A stretch of 58,805 bases of DNA from DATEOR01 sp046733475 (GTDB lineage: Bacteria; Actinomycetota; Thermoleophilia; Gaiellales; Gaiellaceae): the NCBI GenBank assembly GCA_046733475.1, contig JBKPPF010000046.1, forward strand, positions 1 through 58,805, written 5' to 3'. The position numbers were made by a program, and so were the translations under genes. Below are positions 1 through 7,835 of this stretch, piece by piece (position 1 is the stretch's first letter; each line of letters starts with the position of its first letter). Below the pieces are notes generated by a model, which saw nothing but the letters and a program-made list of their open reading frames with translations, did not search any database and was not told where the DNA came from.

Positions 1-2322
1 CAGAAGCAGTACTTCGAGTCGCTTCTGGAGATCAGCCCGACGGCGATCGTTACGGTCGCCCTCGACGACAAGGTGACGTCGTGGAACCCCGCCGCAGAGA
101 AGCTGTTCGGTTACACGCCTGACGAGGCGGTGGGGCGGGACGTCGATGATCTCATCGCCGCCTCCGCGGATCTCCGCGCCGAGGCGCGCGAGGTCAACCG
201 GCAAGGCTCACAGCAGGAGTACCAGCTGATCACACGTCGGACCCGCAAAGACGGCTCGCTGGTCGATGTCCAACTGCTCGTCGCCCCCGTCCTCGTGGAG
301 GGCGAGCTAGTAGGCCGCTACGGGATCTACCACGACGTCGGTGAGCTTCAGCGAGCACGCCAAGCGGCCGAGGAGGCGACCGAGGCGAAGAGCACCTTCC
401 TCGCCACCATGAGCCACGAGATCCGCACGCCGATGAACGCGGTCATCGGAATGACCGGACTTCTGCTCGATACGGACCTAACGCCGGAGCAGCGAGGGTT
501 CGCTGAGGTGATCCGCACGAGCGGCGATGCCCTGCTCGGGATCATCAACGACATCCTCGATCTGTCCAAAATCGAGGCCGAGAAGCTCGATCTCGAACGC
601 CGTCCCTTCGTTCTCCGCGACTCCGTAGAGGCGGCTCTAGACCTCGTGGCCGCAAGCGCAGCGGCGAAGGGAATCGACCTGGTTTTCCTGCTCGATCCCA
701 GAGCGCCCATAGCGCTTGTCGGCGACGCCACGCGCCTGGGTCAGATCCTCGGCAACCTCCTTACGAACGCGGTCAAGTTCACTGATGAAGGCGAAGTGGT
801 GCTCTCGGTTGAGTCTGAGCGAGTCGCCGAGGGCGAGGACTGGGGCGCGGAGACATACAAGCTGCACTTCGCCGTCCGGGACACGGGGATTGGCGTCCCG
901 AAGGAGCGAATCGACCGGCTCTTCCAATCCTTCAGCCAGGTGGACGCCTCGACGACCCGCCGTTATGGTGGCACCGGTCTGGGCCTCGCCATCAGCAAGC
1001 GCCTAAGCGAGATGATGGGCGGGAAGATGTGGGTCGAGAGCGAGGCGGGGAAGGGATCGATCTTCCACTTCACCGTCAAGGCGGACGCTGCAGCAGCTCC
1101 CGAATCCATTGACCCGCCGCGGGAGCACGTCCAGCTCGGGGGCAAGCGGCTCCTTGTCGTCGACGACAACACCGCCAACCGCGAGGTGGTCAGGCGGCAG
1201 GCGTCCTCGTGGGGGATGGTGCCGCGCGATACGGGGTCCCCGACGGAGGCGCTCGAGTGGATCCGTCGCGGGGATCCCTTCGACGCCGCGATCCTTGACA
1301 TGCAGATGCCGGACATGGATGGCCTCGCACTCGCTCGCGAGATCCGCAGCTATCGCGATGGGCGTGTCCTCCCGCTGGTGATGTTGACGTCCCTCGGGCG
1401 ACGAAGGGAGGATGTCGCCGCAGGTGTCGACTTCGCCGCGCATCTAACGAAGCCCATCAAGGCGTCCCAGCTCTATGAGGCGCTGATGAAAGCGTTCGGC
1501 GAGATCTCTGAGGAGTTGAGGCCGGTCGGAGCTGGCGTCGACGGCGGTGCCTCGTCGGCCGAGCGAGCGCCTCTGCGGATCCTGCTCGCCGACGACAATG
1601 CGGTGAACCAGCAGGTCGCTCTCGCGCTGTTGGAAAAGATGGGCGGCCGCGCGGACGTCGTCTCTAACGGCGCGGAGGTTCTCGAGGCGCTCGCCCGCCA
1701 GCGGTATGACGTCGTGCTTATGGATGTGGAGATGCCGGTGATGGATGGGCTCGAAGCATCGCGCCGCATCAATCGGGGGTGGCCCGCTGCGCAACGGCCC
1801 CGCATCATCGCCATGACCGCCAACGCAATGCAGGGTGACCGCGAGACATGTCTTGCTGCCGGGATGGACGATTACTTAAGCAAGCCGATTCGCAGGGAAG
1901 AGCTCGCCGCTGCGCTCGCCCGCTCCGAGTCAGTGGGCATCATCTCGGCAGACGACTCGCCGACGGCGGAGGAGGTAGACGATGCCGAACCAGTTGACCT
2001 GGCGCAGATCGAGGCAGCTGTCGGCGATCCGGTCTTCGTCCGCGAGCTGATTTCGACATTCCTGAACGATGCTCCCGGTCTCGTTGGGACGCTTCGAAGC
2101 TCGCTCGAGCAACGCAACTCCGAACAGCTGCGCCGGGCCGCTCACACGCTGAAGTCGAACGGGAGGACGTTCGGCGCAATCGCGCTTGCTTCGCTGAGCG
2201 AAGAGCTCGAGCTCAGTGCTCACAGGGGGTCGCTTGCAAACGCGGACGACCTCGTCACACAAATCGAGAACGAGTACGCCCGTGTCGCACGGGCACTCGG
2301 AGCATTGGCTGGCAGGGCCTGA
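1..2322 (+). CDS. Hybrid sensor histidine kinase (PAS-HisKA-HATPase-REC-REC-Hpt), 5' partial
   Basis: The reading frame is open from base 1, so the start lies upstream. 773 residues are visible. In order: end of a PAS domain (SWNPAAEKLFGYT), a HisKA dimerisation helix with phospho-acceptor His at about residue 139 (TMSHEIRTPM), a HATPase domain (N-box LLTNAVKF, G1 DTGIGV, G2 GGTGLGLAIS), a first receiver (Asp about 433 in LDMQMPD), a second receiver (Asp about 575 in LMDVEMPVMDG) and an Hpt domain with His about 715 (AAHTLKSN). This is a complete internal His-Asp-Asp-His phosphorelay, probably cytoplasmic in the visible part. The receiver-cyclase gene starts one base after the stop, so the two are probably co-transcribed and the cyclase protein is a likely phosphorelay target. 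The input signal is unknown. Confidence 0.93.
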   Translation, partial: QKQYFESLLEISPTAIVTVALDDKVTSWNPAAEKLFGYTPDEAVGRDVDDLIAASADLRAEAREVNRQGSQQEYQLITRRTRKDGSLVDVQLLVAPVLVEGELVGRYGIYHDVGELQRARQAAEEATEAKSTFLATMSHEIRTPMNAVIGMTGLLLDTDLTPEQRGFAEVIRTSGDALLGIINDILDLSKIEAEKLDLERRPFVLRDSVEAALDLVAASAAAKGIDLVFLLDPRAPIALVGDATRLGQILGNLLTNAVKFTDEGEVVLSVESERVAEGEDWGAETYKLHFAVRDTGIGVPKERIDRLFQSFSQVDASTTRRYGGTGLGLAISKRLSEMMGGKMWVESEAGKGSIFHFTVKADAAAAPESIDPPREHVQLGGKRLLVVDDNTANREVVRRQASSWGMVPRDTGSPTEALEWIRRGDPFDAAILDMQMPDMDGLALAREIRSYRDGRVLPLVMLTSLGRRREDVAAGVDFAAHLTKPIKASQLYEALMKAFGEISEELRPVGAGVDGGASSAERAPLRILLADDNAVNQQVALALLEKMGGRADVVSNGAEVLEALARQRYDVVLMDVEMPVMDGLEASRRINRGWPAAQRPRIIAMTANAMQGDRETCLAAGMDDYLSKPIRREELAAALARSESVGIISADDSPTAEEVDDAEPVDLAQIEAAVGDPVFVRELISTFLNDAPGLVGTLRSSLEQRNSEQLRRAAHTLKSNGRTFGAIALASLSEELELSAHRGSLANADDLVTQIENEYARVARALGALAGRA

Positions 2323-2323
2323 C

Positions 2324-3442
2324 GTGGCGCCGGTGGAGGCATACGTGCTTGTCGTCGACGACGACTCGGTCAACCGCTTGCTGCTTTCTCGTAGCCTTGA
2401 GCGAGAAGGGCATCGGTCCGCGACCGCGGAGGATGGCCGTAGGGCATTGGAGATTCTGCGTGCGGAATCCTTTGACGTCGTCCTCCTCGACGTCGTCATG
2501 CCGGAGATCGACGGCTTCGAGGTACTCGCGCAGATGCAGGCAGACAGCGAGCTGCGCCACGTCCCGGTCATCATGATCTCGGCGCTCGAGGACATGGAGA
2601 GCGTCGCGCGCGGAATCGAGTTGGGAGCCGAGGACTACTTGCCGAAGCCCTTCAATCCGGTACTTTTGCGAGCTCGGATCAACGGCTGTTTGACGCGAAA
2701 GCGGCTGGACGACCTGGAGCGCGAGCGCGTCCGCGATATCTTCTCCCGCTTCGTCCCCGAGCACGTGGTCGGCGAGGTCCTCAGGCGGGCAGATGACGAC
2801 CTCCGGCTCAGCGGCGTCACGCTCGACGGGACAGTGATGTTCGGCGATTTGCGCGACTTCACGGCCTTTGCTGAGAGTTTGCCCGCGGACATCGTCATCG
2901 AGGTGCTGAATCGCTATGTCAGCGAGATGAGCGATGCGATCCTCGACAACGGAGGGACGCTCGTTACATATATGGGTGACGGAATCATGGCGGTCTTCGG
3001 AGCGCCGATCGAGATGGCGGGCCACGCCGATTGCGCCTTGGCCGCAGCCCGCGAGATGCTCCATTCGCGCCTGCCGGCGTTCAACCGATGGCTGAGGGAG
3101 AAGGATCTCGGCGACGGCTTCGGGTTCGGCATCGGCCTCAGCAGTGGGCCGATCGTGTCGGGAACAGTCGGATCAGAGCGGCGGCTCGAATACACGACCG
3201 TCGGCGACACGACGAACACGGCCGCCCGCCTGGAAGCGATGACGAAGAACACTCCATACTCCATCTTTATCGCTGACTCGACGCGACGATCTCTGCGGCG
3301 GCCGGCTGAAGACCTCGTGTTTGTGGACGAATTGGATGTGCGTGGGAAGCGCTCGAAGGTTCTGCTCTGGACGCTTGCCGAGCGTGGCGCGCATGAGACC
3401 GAGATCAACGCAGTACGAACCGCAGCCTTACCACGAGCGTAA
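2324..3442 (+). CDS. Response regulator with class III adenylate/guanylate cyclase output
   Basis: About 372 residues. The N-terminal receiver has the DDD pocket (VLVVDDDS), phospho-Asp in VLLDVVMPEIDG and Lys in LPKPF. A short coiled segment (LERERVRDIFSRFVPEHV) leads to a class III cyclase domain with metal-binding Asp in MFGDLRDF and GDG in TYMGDGIMAVFG, and the Asn/Arg pair in TNTAARLE. It should make a cyclic nucleotide when phosphorylated by the upstream hybrid kinase. GTG at 2324 was chosen because it follows the kinase stop by one base. GTG 2333 is the alternative. Substrate (ATP or GTP) cannot be fixed by eye. Confidence 0.9.
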   Translation: MAPVEAYVLVVDDDSVNRLLLSRSLEREGHRSATAEDGRRALEILRAESFDVVLLDVVMPEIDGFEVLAQMQADSELRHVPVIMISALEDMESVARGIELGAEDYLPKPFNPVLLRARINGCLTRKRLDDLERERVRDIFSRFVPEHVVGEVLRRADDDLRLSGVTLDGTVMFGDLRDFTAFAESLPADIVIEVLNRYVSEMSDAILDNGGTLVTYMGDGIMAVFGAPIEMAGHADCALAAAREMLHSRLPAFNRWLREKDLGDGFGFGIGLSSGPIVSGTVGSERRLEYTTVGDTTNTAARLEAMTKNTPYSIFIADSTRRSLRRPAEDLVFVDELDVRGKRSKVLLWTLAERGAHETEINAVRTAALPRA

Positions 3443-3474
3443 ATCTCCGTTCTTTCCAACCGAGTTCCCCGCTG

Positions 3475-3496
3475 CGTGTCAGCAACGTGTCAGCAA
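3475..3496 (+). repeat. Tandem 11-bp direct repeat
   Basis: CGTGTCAGCAA occurs twice head to tail in the non-coding stretch after the cyclase gene, about 120 bp before the tRNA-like fragment. Short direct repeats beside a tRNA-type core are typical of integrase arm-binding sites. The role is inferred. The rest of 3443-3929 holds only the tRNA-like fragment, a terminator and one hairpin; no gene was recognised. Confidence 0.5.
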
Positions 3497-3616
3497 CTTG
3501 CGTCAAAACGAGGACAACCGTGTCCAACCGGCTGAGCTGCAATCAGGCTGCCTTCCGCAGGGTGTCCATCCTGGTCGAATCAAGTCCGTCGCACTGGCAG
3601 GCTCGACAAGCTGGGG

Positions 3617-3649
3617 TCACTGGTTCGAGCCCAGTACCGCCCACCTCGA
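3617..3649 (+). repeat. tRNA 3'-end-like 33-bp repeat, copy 1 (putative att site)
   Basis: The segment has a perfect T-arm (ACTGG, TTCGAGC loop, CCAGT) followed by an acceptor strand ACCGCCC and ACC. It matches the form of a tRNA-Val(GAC) 3' half. The preceding bases GACAAGCTGGGG resemble its anticodon arm, although that stem is imperfect. No matching 5' half (GGGCGGT) or D-arm lies upstream, so this is not a tRNA gene. An identical 33-mer is at 7183-7215. Its antisense reads WAVLGSNQ / RYWARTS / GGTGLEPV, a well-known source of spurious ORFs at tRNA-derived integration sites. Confidence 0.7.
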
Positions 3650-3653
3650 AAAG

Positions 3654-3675
3654 CCCCGCTCAGGCGGGGTTTTTT
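3654..3675 (+). terminator. Intrinsic terminator
   Basis: CCCCGC / GCGGGG stem with TCAG loop followed by six T residues, directly after the tRNA-like fragment. It probably is the terminator of the original tRNA, carried along with the duplicated 3' end. Confidence 0.8.
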
Positions 3676-3872
3676 GGGCCTGATTCCTGGAGCGAGCACC
3701 CGCGCTCCCAATGTCACACGATGTCGGCCGTCCCTGAAGGCGCCGAACCTGCCTTTCGATGCGGGCCTGCAGATCATGTCGGTGCATCGCCTTTAGCGAA
3801 CTCCTCCATAGCCTCCAAGGAACTACAGGAGACAAGAAGCGCGCCGGTTGGCCCCAGCCTGAAATAAGCGTT

Positions 3873-3900
3873 GAGAAGGCCCGCAAGTGCGGGCCTTCTC
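3873..3900. terminator. Perfect 12-bp hairpin downstream of the monooxygenase-like gene
   Basis: GAGAAGGCCCGC and its exact complement are separated by AAGT. It lies 30 bp beyond the stop of the minus-strand gene at 3930. There is no T-run on either side, so termination efficiency is uncertain. Confidence 0.5.
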
Positions 3901-3929
3901 TCGTGCGTCGAGCTGTCTATCCGGGACGG

Positions 3930-4238
3930 TTACGCCCAGGCCTTCATCTCGTCGACGAGGACCTTGCCGCCCGTGATCTTGGGCGGATTCGGAAGGACGG
4001 TGTCGAGCTTCTCCTCGCGTAGCCACTCGGCCACGACGCGCGTCGACTCGTCGGCGTGTGCCGAAGTGTCGTAGAAGTTGACGGAACTCATGACGCCGTT
4101 GTCGGCCTCGATGAGGAAGTAGCCGTTGAAGCCGTCGAGCTTCTTGAGGCGCGGGGTCAGGCTCTCGCCGACCTTGCGGGTGAGCTCGTCGGTGCGCTTC
4201 GTGTCGATTCCTTCGTAGCGTCTCACGATGGCATGCAT
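3930..4238 (-). CDS. Small dimeric alpha-beta barrel (antibiotic-biosynthesis-monooxygenase-like) protein
   Basis: About 102 residues. The pattern MHAIVRRYEG ... DGFNGYFLIEAD ... SSVNFYDT ... STRVVAEWLRE is typical of the ABM/ferredoxin-like fold that dimerises into a barrel. These are often small oxygenases or sensor-like proteins, and the substrate cannot be predicted. ATG 4238 is preferred over the TTG at 4250 because GGAG sits 7 bases upstream of the ATG. It is a lone minus-strand gene inside the segment bounded by the tRNA-like repeats. A paralogue-type fold is found at 35762-36061. Confidence 0.75.
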   Translation of the reverse strand: MHAIVRRYEGIDTKRTDELTRKVGESLTPRLKKLDGFNGYFLIEADNGVMSSVNFYDTSAHADESTRVVAEWLREEKLDTVLPNPPKITGGKVLVDEMKAWA

Positions 4239-4518
4239 GTAGTGCTCCAATCAGTGGATCTAAGGGCGGAGCGCTCGGACGAGCGCCCCTGAGGCACTTG
4301 GGCCAGATGAGACAGTCGAAAAGGAGTGTTGGAGCCCTAACGGCTTCCGCGCCAGGCCTTCTGCGCACATCCAACATAGCCGCGATTTCGTGCCACCGTT
4401 GGCAACTGACCTCTGGCGTGGAAACGAATAGGAGGTCGCTACAATGTAGTCATCGATCGCTCACCGACCTCTCTGTCCGTCCTGGCCAGCCTGGCCGCGA
4501 GGGCAGCAAGGAGAGAGG

Positions 4519-4740
4519 ATGGAGAGCAAGGGCCTCCCAAAGCTTCTTAGGCGCGTCAATGAGCGCATCTGTGAGCTTCGAGCCGACGCGTTGGACGCTG
4601 ACACCGAGTTCTTCTGCGAATGCGGTCAGCGAGGCTGCAAAGAGCCGATTCAGCTCAGCCCGAGGGCATATCTGCTCAGGGCGGGGCTCTTCCTTCTCGC
4701 GCCCGGTCACGAAAGCCCACGAGTCCCTCTGCCGACGTGA
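4519..4740 (+). CDS. Small Cys-rich actinobacterial protein, possibly frameshifted at the C-terminus
   Basis: 73 residues, good ribosome site (AAGGAGAGAGG) before ATG 4519. It contains FFCECGQRGCKEPIQLSP and FLLAPGHE. From memory this matches a small family common in actinobacteria with an F-CEC-x4-C-x3-I-L-T core followed by PGHE and a further ~20 residues ending VVEK-like. Here the frame stops 8 residues after PGHE, while another frame continues ESLCRRDHLSFDARSEK, which resembles the missing tail. A one-base shift near 4705-4725 is therefore suspected. The function of the family is unknown. The cysteines suggest metal binding. Confidence 0.6.
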   Translation: MESKGLPKLLRRVNERICELRADALDADTEFFCECGQRGCKEPIQLSPRAYLLRAGLFLLAPGHESPRVPLPT

Positions 4741-4771
4741 CCATCTCTCGTTCGATGCGAGGAGTGAGAAA

Positions 4772-5014
4772 ATGACTCTCACTGACGGCCGGCCATGGAC
4801 GACGTACGAGGTTACGAGTCATGGTGACGGCTCTGCGAGCGTTCATATGGAGACCAGGACGGTATTCGCTGAAGGCGTCCCCGGCCGGCACGACGGGGCG
4901 ACCTTGGAATTCGACTCACTCGAGCAGGCGCTTGTTTTGACCGGCACATCAAGAATCAACGCCGCAGGGGTCATCGTGACGGTCAAGCTCGACGGAGAAG
5001 AGCTGATCGGCTGA
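4772..5014 (+). CDS. Hypothetical 80-residue protein
   Basis: Starts at ATG 4772, with AGGAG about 8 bases upstream. The product (MTLTDGRPWTTYEVTSHGDG... ending VIVTVKLDGEELIG) is not recognised. It is polar, without signal peptide or membrane segment, and looks like a small beta-rich domain. It follows the Cys-rich small gene by about 30 bp, so they may share a transcript. If the upstream gene is frameshifted, the restored frame would run into this start. Confidence 0.5.
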   Translation: MTLTDGRPWTTYEVTSHGDGSASVHMETRTVFAEGVPGRHDGATLEFDSLEQALVLTGTSRINAAGVIVTVKLDGEELIG

Positions 5015-5269
5015 AGCGTGATCACGCTGGCTCGCGAGGCAAGGAGCTCTAGGCGAACAGATTCGCCGGGAGGGCCAGCCCTCGCTCGCCCTAGCGGCCC
5101 GACGCGCTGGATAAGCCCGAAAATCCTGTGCCGTGCGGGTGGTAGACTTGGTGTGCGCTTCTGTTGAAGAGTCTCCTCGTCTACAGGCGAGCGTGACCGC
5201 CGGACGAAACCAGTCCTTCTACTTACTTGTAGCGGCTCGCTCAGCAGGGCACTCACGAAGGAGGCCGCG

Positions 5270-5557
5270 ATGGCCACCACCGTTCCCGATCTGCCGACCT
5301 CAGTTTCTAATGGCGGCGTGACGACGCGGAAGGCGCCCGATGACCGAAAAGAAGCCCTTGGGCGGGCCGTGCAGAGGCAGGTTTCTCTAGGTGCTCGAGT
5401 CGAATCCCAGGCTGACTACCAGGCCGTCCTCGTGATCGGGCGTCGACCGAATCACCTTCTCCGTCTCGTGACCTTGGGTCTCTGGGGCGGTGAACACCGG
5501 ACATCGGTCAGCGTGGACGAGTCGGGGAACACGAGCCTCCAGAAGCTTTCGCGGTAA
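5270..5557 (+). CDS. Small actinobacterial protein lacking its usual membrane segment
   Basis: 95 residues, very strong AGGAGG site 5 bases before ATG 5270. The core (ALGRAVQRQVSLGARVESQADYQAVLVIGR then NHLLRLVTLGLWGGE and SVSVDESGN) resembles a widespread small family. In that family NHLLHL-type residues lead into two hydrophobic helices before GGE and a VTVDE(Y/F)GN end. Here only TLGLW remains between NHLLRLV and GGEH, so roughly 15-20 hydrophobic residues seem deleted in frame. Function unknown. The product is probably soluble, unlike its relatives. Confidence 0.6.
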   Translation: MATTVPDLPTSVSNGGVTTRKAPDDRKEALGRAVQRQVSLGARVESQADYQAVLVIGRRPNHLLRLVTLGLWGGEHRTSVSVDESGNTSLQKLSR

Positions 5558-5569
5558 CGGGTTTCTGAG

Positions 5570-6607
5570 ATGGTCGCAGCCCGTCCCAGGGGCAGTGTGA
5601 GCCGACCAGCAATCGACTGGCGCGGCGTTGACCTTAGCTCGCATCGTTGGAGGGTTCTCGGTGGTCTCGGGCTCTCTCTTGGCTCGCTGGCGGCGTGCGT
5701 GCTCCTCGCTCGGCACCTGACCGATGCGAGTTGGCCCCTGGACGGCGCACGTGTCTACCTGGTCTTCCTCGCCGGAGGCTTGTATCTGGCCAGCTTCGGC
5801 TTCCGTGCGTTCGGGTGGCGACAACTGTTCCCTCGCCGCGAGCGCCCCGACGGGGCACGGTGTCTCGCGTCTTGTGGGGCGGCCGCTGCCAGTGGGTTCG
5901 TCCTGCCATTTCGGCTCGACTACGTCGTGAAGATCTTCACTCTGCGCAGGCTGGGCGGAGTGACGCTGGGTCTTAAGACGATTGGCGTCTCGATCGTCGC
6001 TCTCGGCATGGTCGACGCGGTGGCGATGCTCCCCTTGGCTACCTACTCCCTCGCGGCGTCTGGGCCGGTTCTCCGCGCGCCGATGATCGTCGTCGTCCTC
6101 TTCTGCATCGGCTGTCTTGCCATCCTCGCGCTGGGGCAGCGGGTTTCCCGGCTCCCGCTCGTCGGACGCTCTGACCGCCTCCACGCCGTCTACCGGCGCG
6201 TTGCGGAAAGTACGCGCTTCTCGCGGCCGACGCTCGTCGCGGGGCTACTCCTTCTCGGCTGCTGGACGTCACGCGCTCTCGGTAGCACCTTTCTGCTGAA
6301 CGCTCTCGGCCTCCGCTTCTCGCCGACACTCGCACTGGTCGTCGTGTGCGTGAGCGCCGCGACCGCGATCCTTCCCATCACCGCCGGCGGCGCCGTCGCC
6401 GGCATGGGTACGACGGCCGGCGTGCTGTTCGCGCTCGGCGTCTCGAAGAATGTCGCGCTCAACTTCTCGCTTGCGTCCGGGCTTCTGCTCACCAGCGCGG
6501 CGCTCACCGCGGCAGCTCTGGGACTGACCGGTTCGCTCCTTCTCACGCTCCGCGCGCGGTGGGCGCTCGGACCCCGCGACCTGGGAAGCGAAACCGCTCC
6601 AGCATGA
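5570..6607 (+). CDS. Integral membrane protein, lysylphosphatidylglycerol synthase TM-region / flippase-like family
   Basis: 345 residues with about eight hydrophobic helices. Characteristic stretches are FRAFGWRQLFP, a glycine/alanine-rich ASGFVLPFRLDYVVKIFTLRRL and, near the C-terminus, ILPITAGGAVAGMGTTAGVLFALGVS. The layout fits the UPF0104/LPG-synthase membrane domain without the catalytic cytosolic domain, a group thought to move lipids or lipid-linked sugars. It starts 13 bp after the preceding small gene, suggesting one transcript. Substrate unknown. Confidence 0.75.
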   Translation: MVAARPRGSVSRPAIDWRGVDLSSHRWRVLGGLGLSLGSLAACVLLARHLTDASWPLDGARVYLVFLAGGLYLASFGFRAFGWRQLFPRRERPDGARCLASCGAAAASGFVLPFRLDYVVKIFTLRRLGGVTLGLKTIGVSIVALGMVDAVAMLPLATYSLAASGPVLRAPMIVVVLFCIGCLAILALGQRVSRLPLVGRSDRLHAVYRRVAESTRFSRPTLVAGLLLLGCWTSRALGSTFLLNALGLRFSPTLALVVVCVSAATAILPITAGGAVAGMGTTAGVLFALGVSKNVALNFSLASGLLLTSAALTAAALGLTGSLLLTLRARWALGPRDLGSETAPA

Positions 6608-6635
6608 GGCCCTGAACGCCTCGTAAGGCTTGCGG

Positions 6636-6854
6636 TCACGCTTGGCTCTGAGGGAGGTCGAGCACGACCGATGCCGATCCCTTGTCGAGAAGCTTCTCGA
6701 TGAGCTCCACGAACGCGTGCGGATCCTCAAAGCGTGTCCCTGGGTCGAGCCCAGCGATCTTGAGGAATTCTCTATCGCCTTGGACGCCCCCATCTATCCA
6801 CCTCGCCCATACCTCCTGGCCTTCTCGTCTGCCTCCGATTTCCACTCTGGCCAC
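6636..6854 (-). CDS. Hypothetical 72-residue protein
   Basis: GTG 6854 is preceded by AAAGGAG with a 9-base spacer, which rules in this start over the longer upstream frame. The product begins VARVEIGGRREGQEVWARWIDGG and ends VELIEKLLDKGSASVVLDL. It looks like a small folded alpha/beta protein, family not recognised. It is divergent from the coiled-coil gene at 6915, with a 60-bp shared upstream region. Confidence 0.5.
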   Translation of the reverse strand: MARVEIGGRREGQEVWARWIDGGVQGDREFLKIAGLDPGTRFEDPHAFVELIEKLLDKGSASVVLDLPQSQA

Positions 6855-6914
6855 GCCGGGCCTCTCCTTTACGTTCGCTGGAAGTCTGCCTTCTCGGCGT
6901 AGAATCGGGCTGAG

Positions 6915-7139
6915 GTGACGGCAAGGGAGGACATAGCCACCGTCGCCCGCCAGTTGGCGGCGCTCACGCAGACCGTCGAGGAGATGGCAGCTCAACTCAA
7001 AGAGGTTCGCGAACGCGCTGAGAACGAGCGAGAGCGCACGGACGTCCAGCAAGAGCGCATCGACCTCGCGGCGCGGGAACTGTCTGATGTCAGTGACCGT
7101 CTGCAGGCTGCCGCAAACGCGCTCCGCGAGTCAATTTGA
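6915..7139 (+). CDS. Short coiled-coil protein
   Basis: 74 residues, almost entirely a charged heptad-type helix (LAALTQTVEEMAAQLKEVRE ... RTDVQQERIDLAARELSDVSDRLQ). No signal or membrane segment. Start GTG 6915 is set by where the helix pattern begins; the ribosome site is weak. The gene ends 43 bp before the second tRNA-like repeat, so it is the last gene of the bounded segment. Function unknown. Confidence 0.55.
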   Translation: MTAREDIATVARQLAALTQTVEEMAAQLKEVRERAENERERTDVQQERIDLAARELSDVSDRLQAAANALRESI

Positions 7140-7182
7140 TTGCGCGGCGGGCCGAAAACCGTGACGCTGCAAATCGCCTAGT

Positions 7183-7215
7183 TCACTGGTTCGAGCCCAG
7201 TACCGCCCACCTCGA
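7183..7215 (+). repeat. tRNA 3'-end-like 33-bp repeat, copy 2 (putative att site)
   Basis: Identical to 3617-3649 over 33 bases (T-arm plus acceptor 3' strand). The bases just upstream (CTGCAAATCGCCTAG) resemble a tRNA-Cys(GCA) anticodon region rather than Val, so the flanks differ. No complete tRNA can be folded. Together the two copies delimit 3.6 kb of small accessory genes. Confidence 0.65.
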
Positions 7216-7231
7216 TCATCTTGGTGACGCG

Positions 7232-7819
7232 ATGGATGTGATATCCAATGGGAACGAATTGCGCGGCGTCGTGGTCGTCGAAGGGGAGAGCGACCAGGTC
7301 GCGATCGAAGCGCTCGCCGAGCGGCGCGGCGTCGACCTTGCGGCCGCGGGCGTACGGGTCGAGCGCCTTGGAGGCGCGCATCGCATAGGAAAGTTTCTCC
7401 AGCAGTTCGGCGCACGTACGGACGGCCCCCGGCTCGGCGGTCTTTGCGACGCAGGCGAGGAGTCGGTCTTCCGGCGGGCGCTTGAGGGCGCCGGATTCGG
7501 CTCGGAGCTCACGCGGACGGACATGGAGCGGCTCGGCTTCTACGTCTGCGTCGCGGATCTGGAGGAGGAGCTGATTCGCGCGCTCGGGGCGCCACGCGTC
7601 GAGGAGATCCTCGCGGCGAACGACGATCTCCATCGTTTCCGGACACTCCAGCAGATGCCGGCGTGGCGCGACCGCGGCACCGAGGAGCAGCTTCGGAGGT
7701 TCATGGGCAGCGGCGGACGGCGCAAGATCCGGTACGCCCGGTCCCTGGTCGAGGCGCTCGACCTCGACCGCGTGCCCCGGCCACTCGACGGCGTCCTTGC
7801 CCATTCGGCGGAGGGCTAG
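7232..7819 (+). CDS. TOPRIM-domain protein (OLD-nuclease-like TOPRIM, stand-alone)
   Basis: 195 residues from ATG 7232. The N-terminus VVVVEGESDQVAIEALAERRG carries the TOPRIM catalytic Glu, and GGLCDAGEESVFRRALE supplies the acidic motif. The C-terminal half (EEQLRRFMGSGGRRKIRYARSLVEALDL) matches the region seen in stand-alone actinobacterial TOPRIM proteins related to the C-terminal nuclease domain of OLD ATPases. No ATPase domain is present in this gene or its neighbours. A nuclease or nucleotidyl-transfer role is likely. The start lies only 16 bp after the tRNA-like repeat, so its native promoter may have been displaced. Confidence 0.75.
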   Translation: MDVISNGNELRGVVVVEGESDQVAIEALAERRGVDLAAAGVRVERLGGAHRIGKFLQQFGARTDGPRLGGLCDAGEESVFRRALEGAGFGSELTRTDMERLGFYVCVADLEEELIRALGAPRVEEILAANDDLHRFRTLQQMPAWRDRGTEEQLRRFMGSGGRRKIRYARSLVEALDLDRVPRPLDGVLAHSAEG

Positions 7820-7835
7820 CAGATATACCTAAGAC

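Noticed and set aside
3590..3650. Complete tRNA-Val gene
   Set aside because: No 5' acceptor strand (GGGCGGT) or D-arm can be found and the anticodon stem has mismatches; only the 3' half is present.
3580..3886. Minus-strand frames reading RYWARTS, WAVLGSNQ and GGTGLEPV
   Set aside because: They are antisense translations of the tRNA-like T-arm and acceptor sequence, a known source of false genes.
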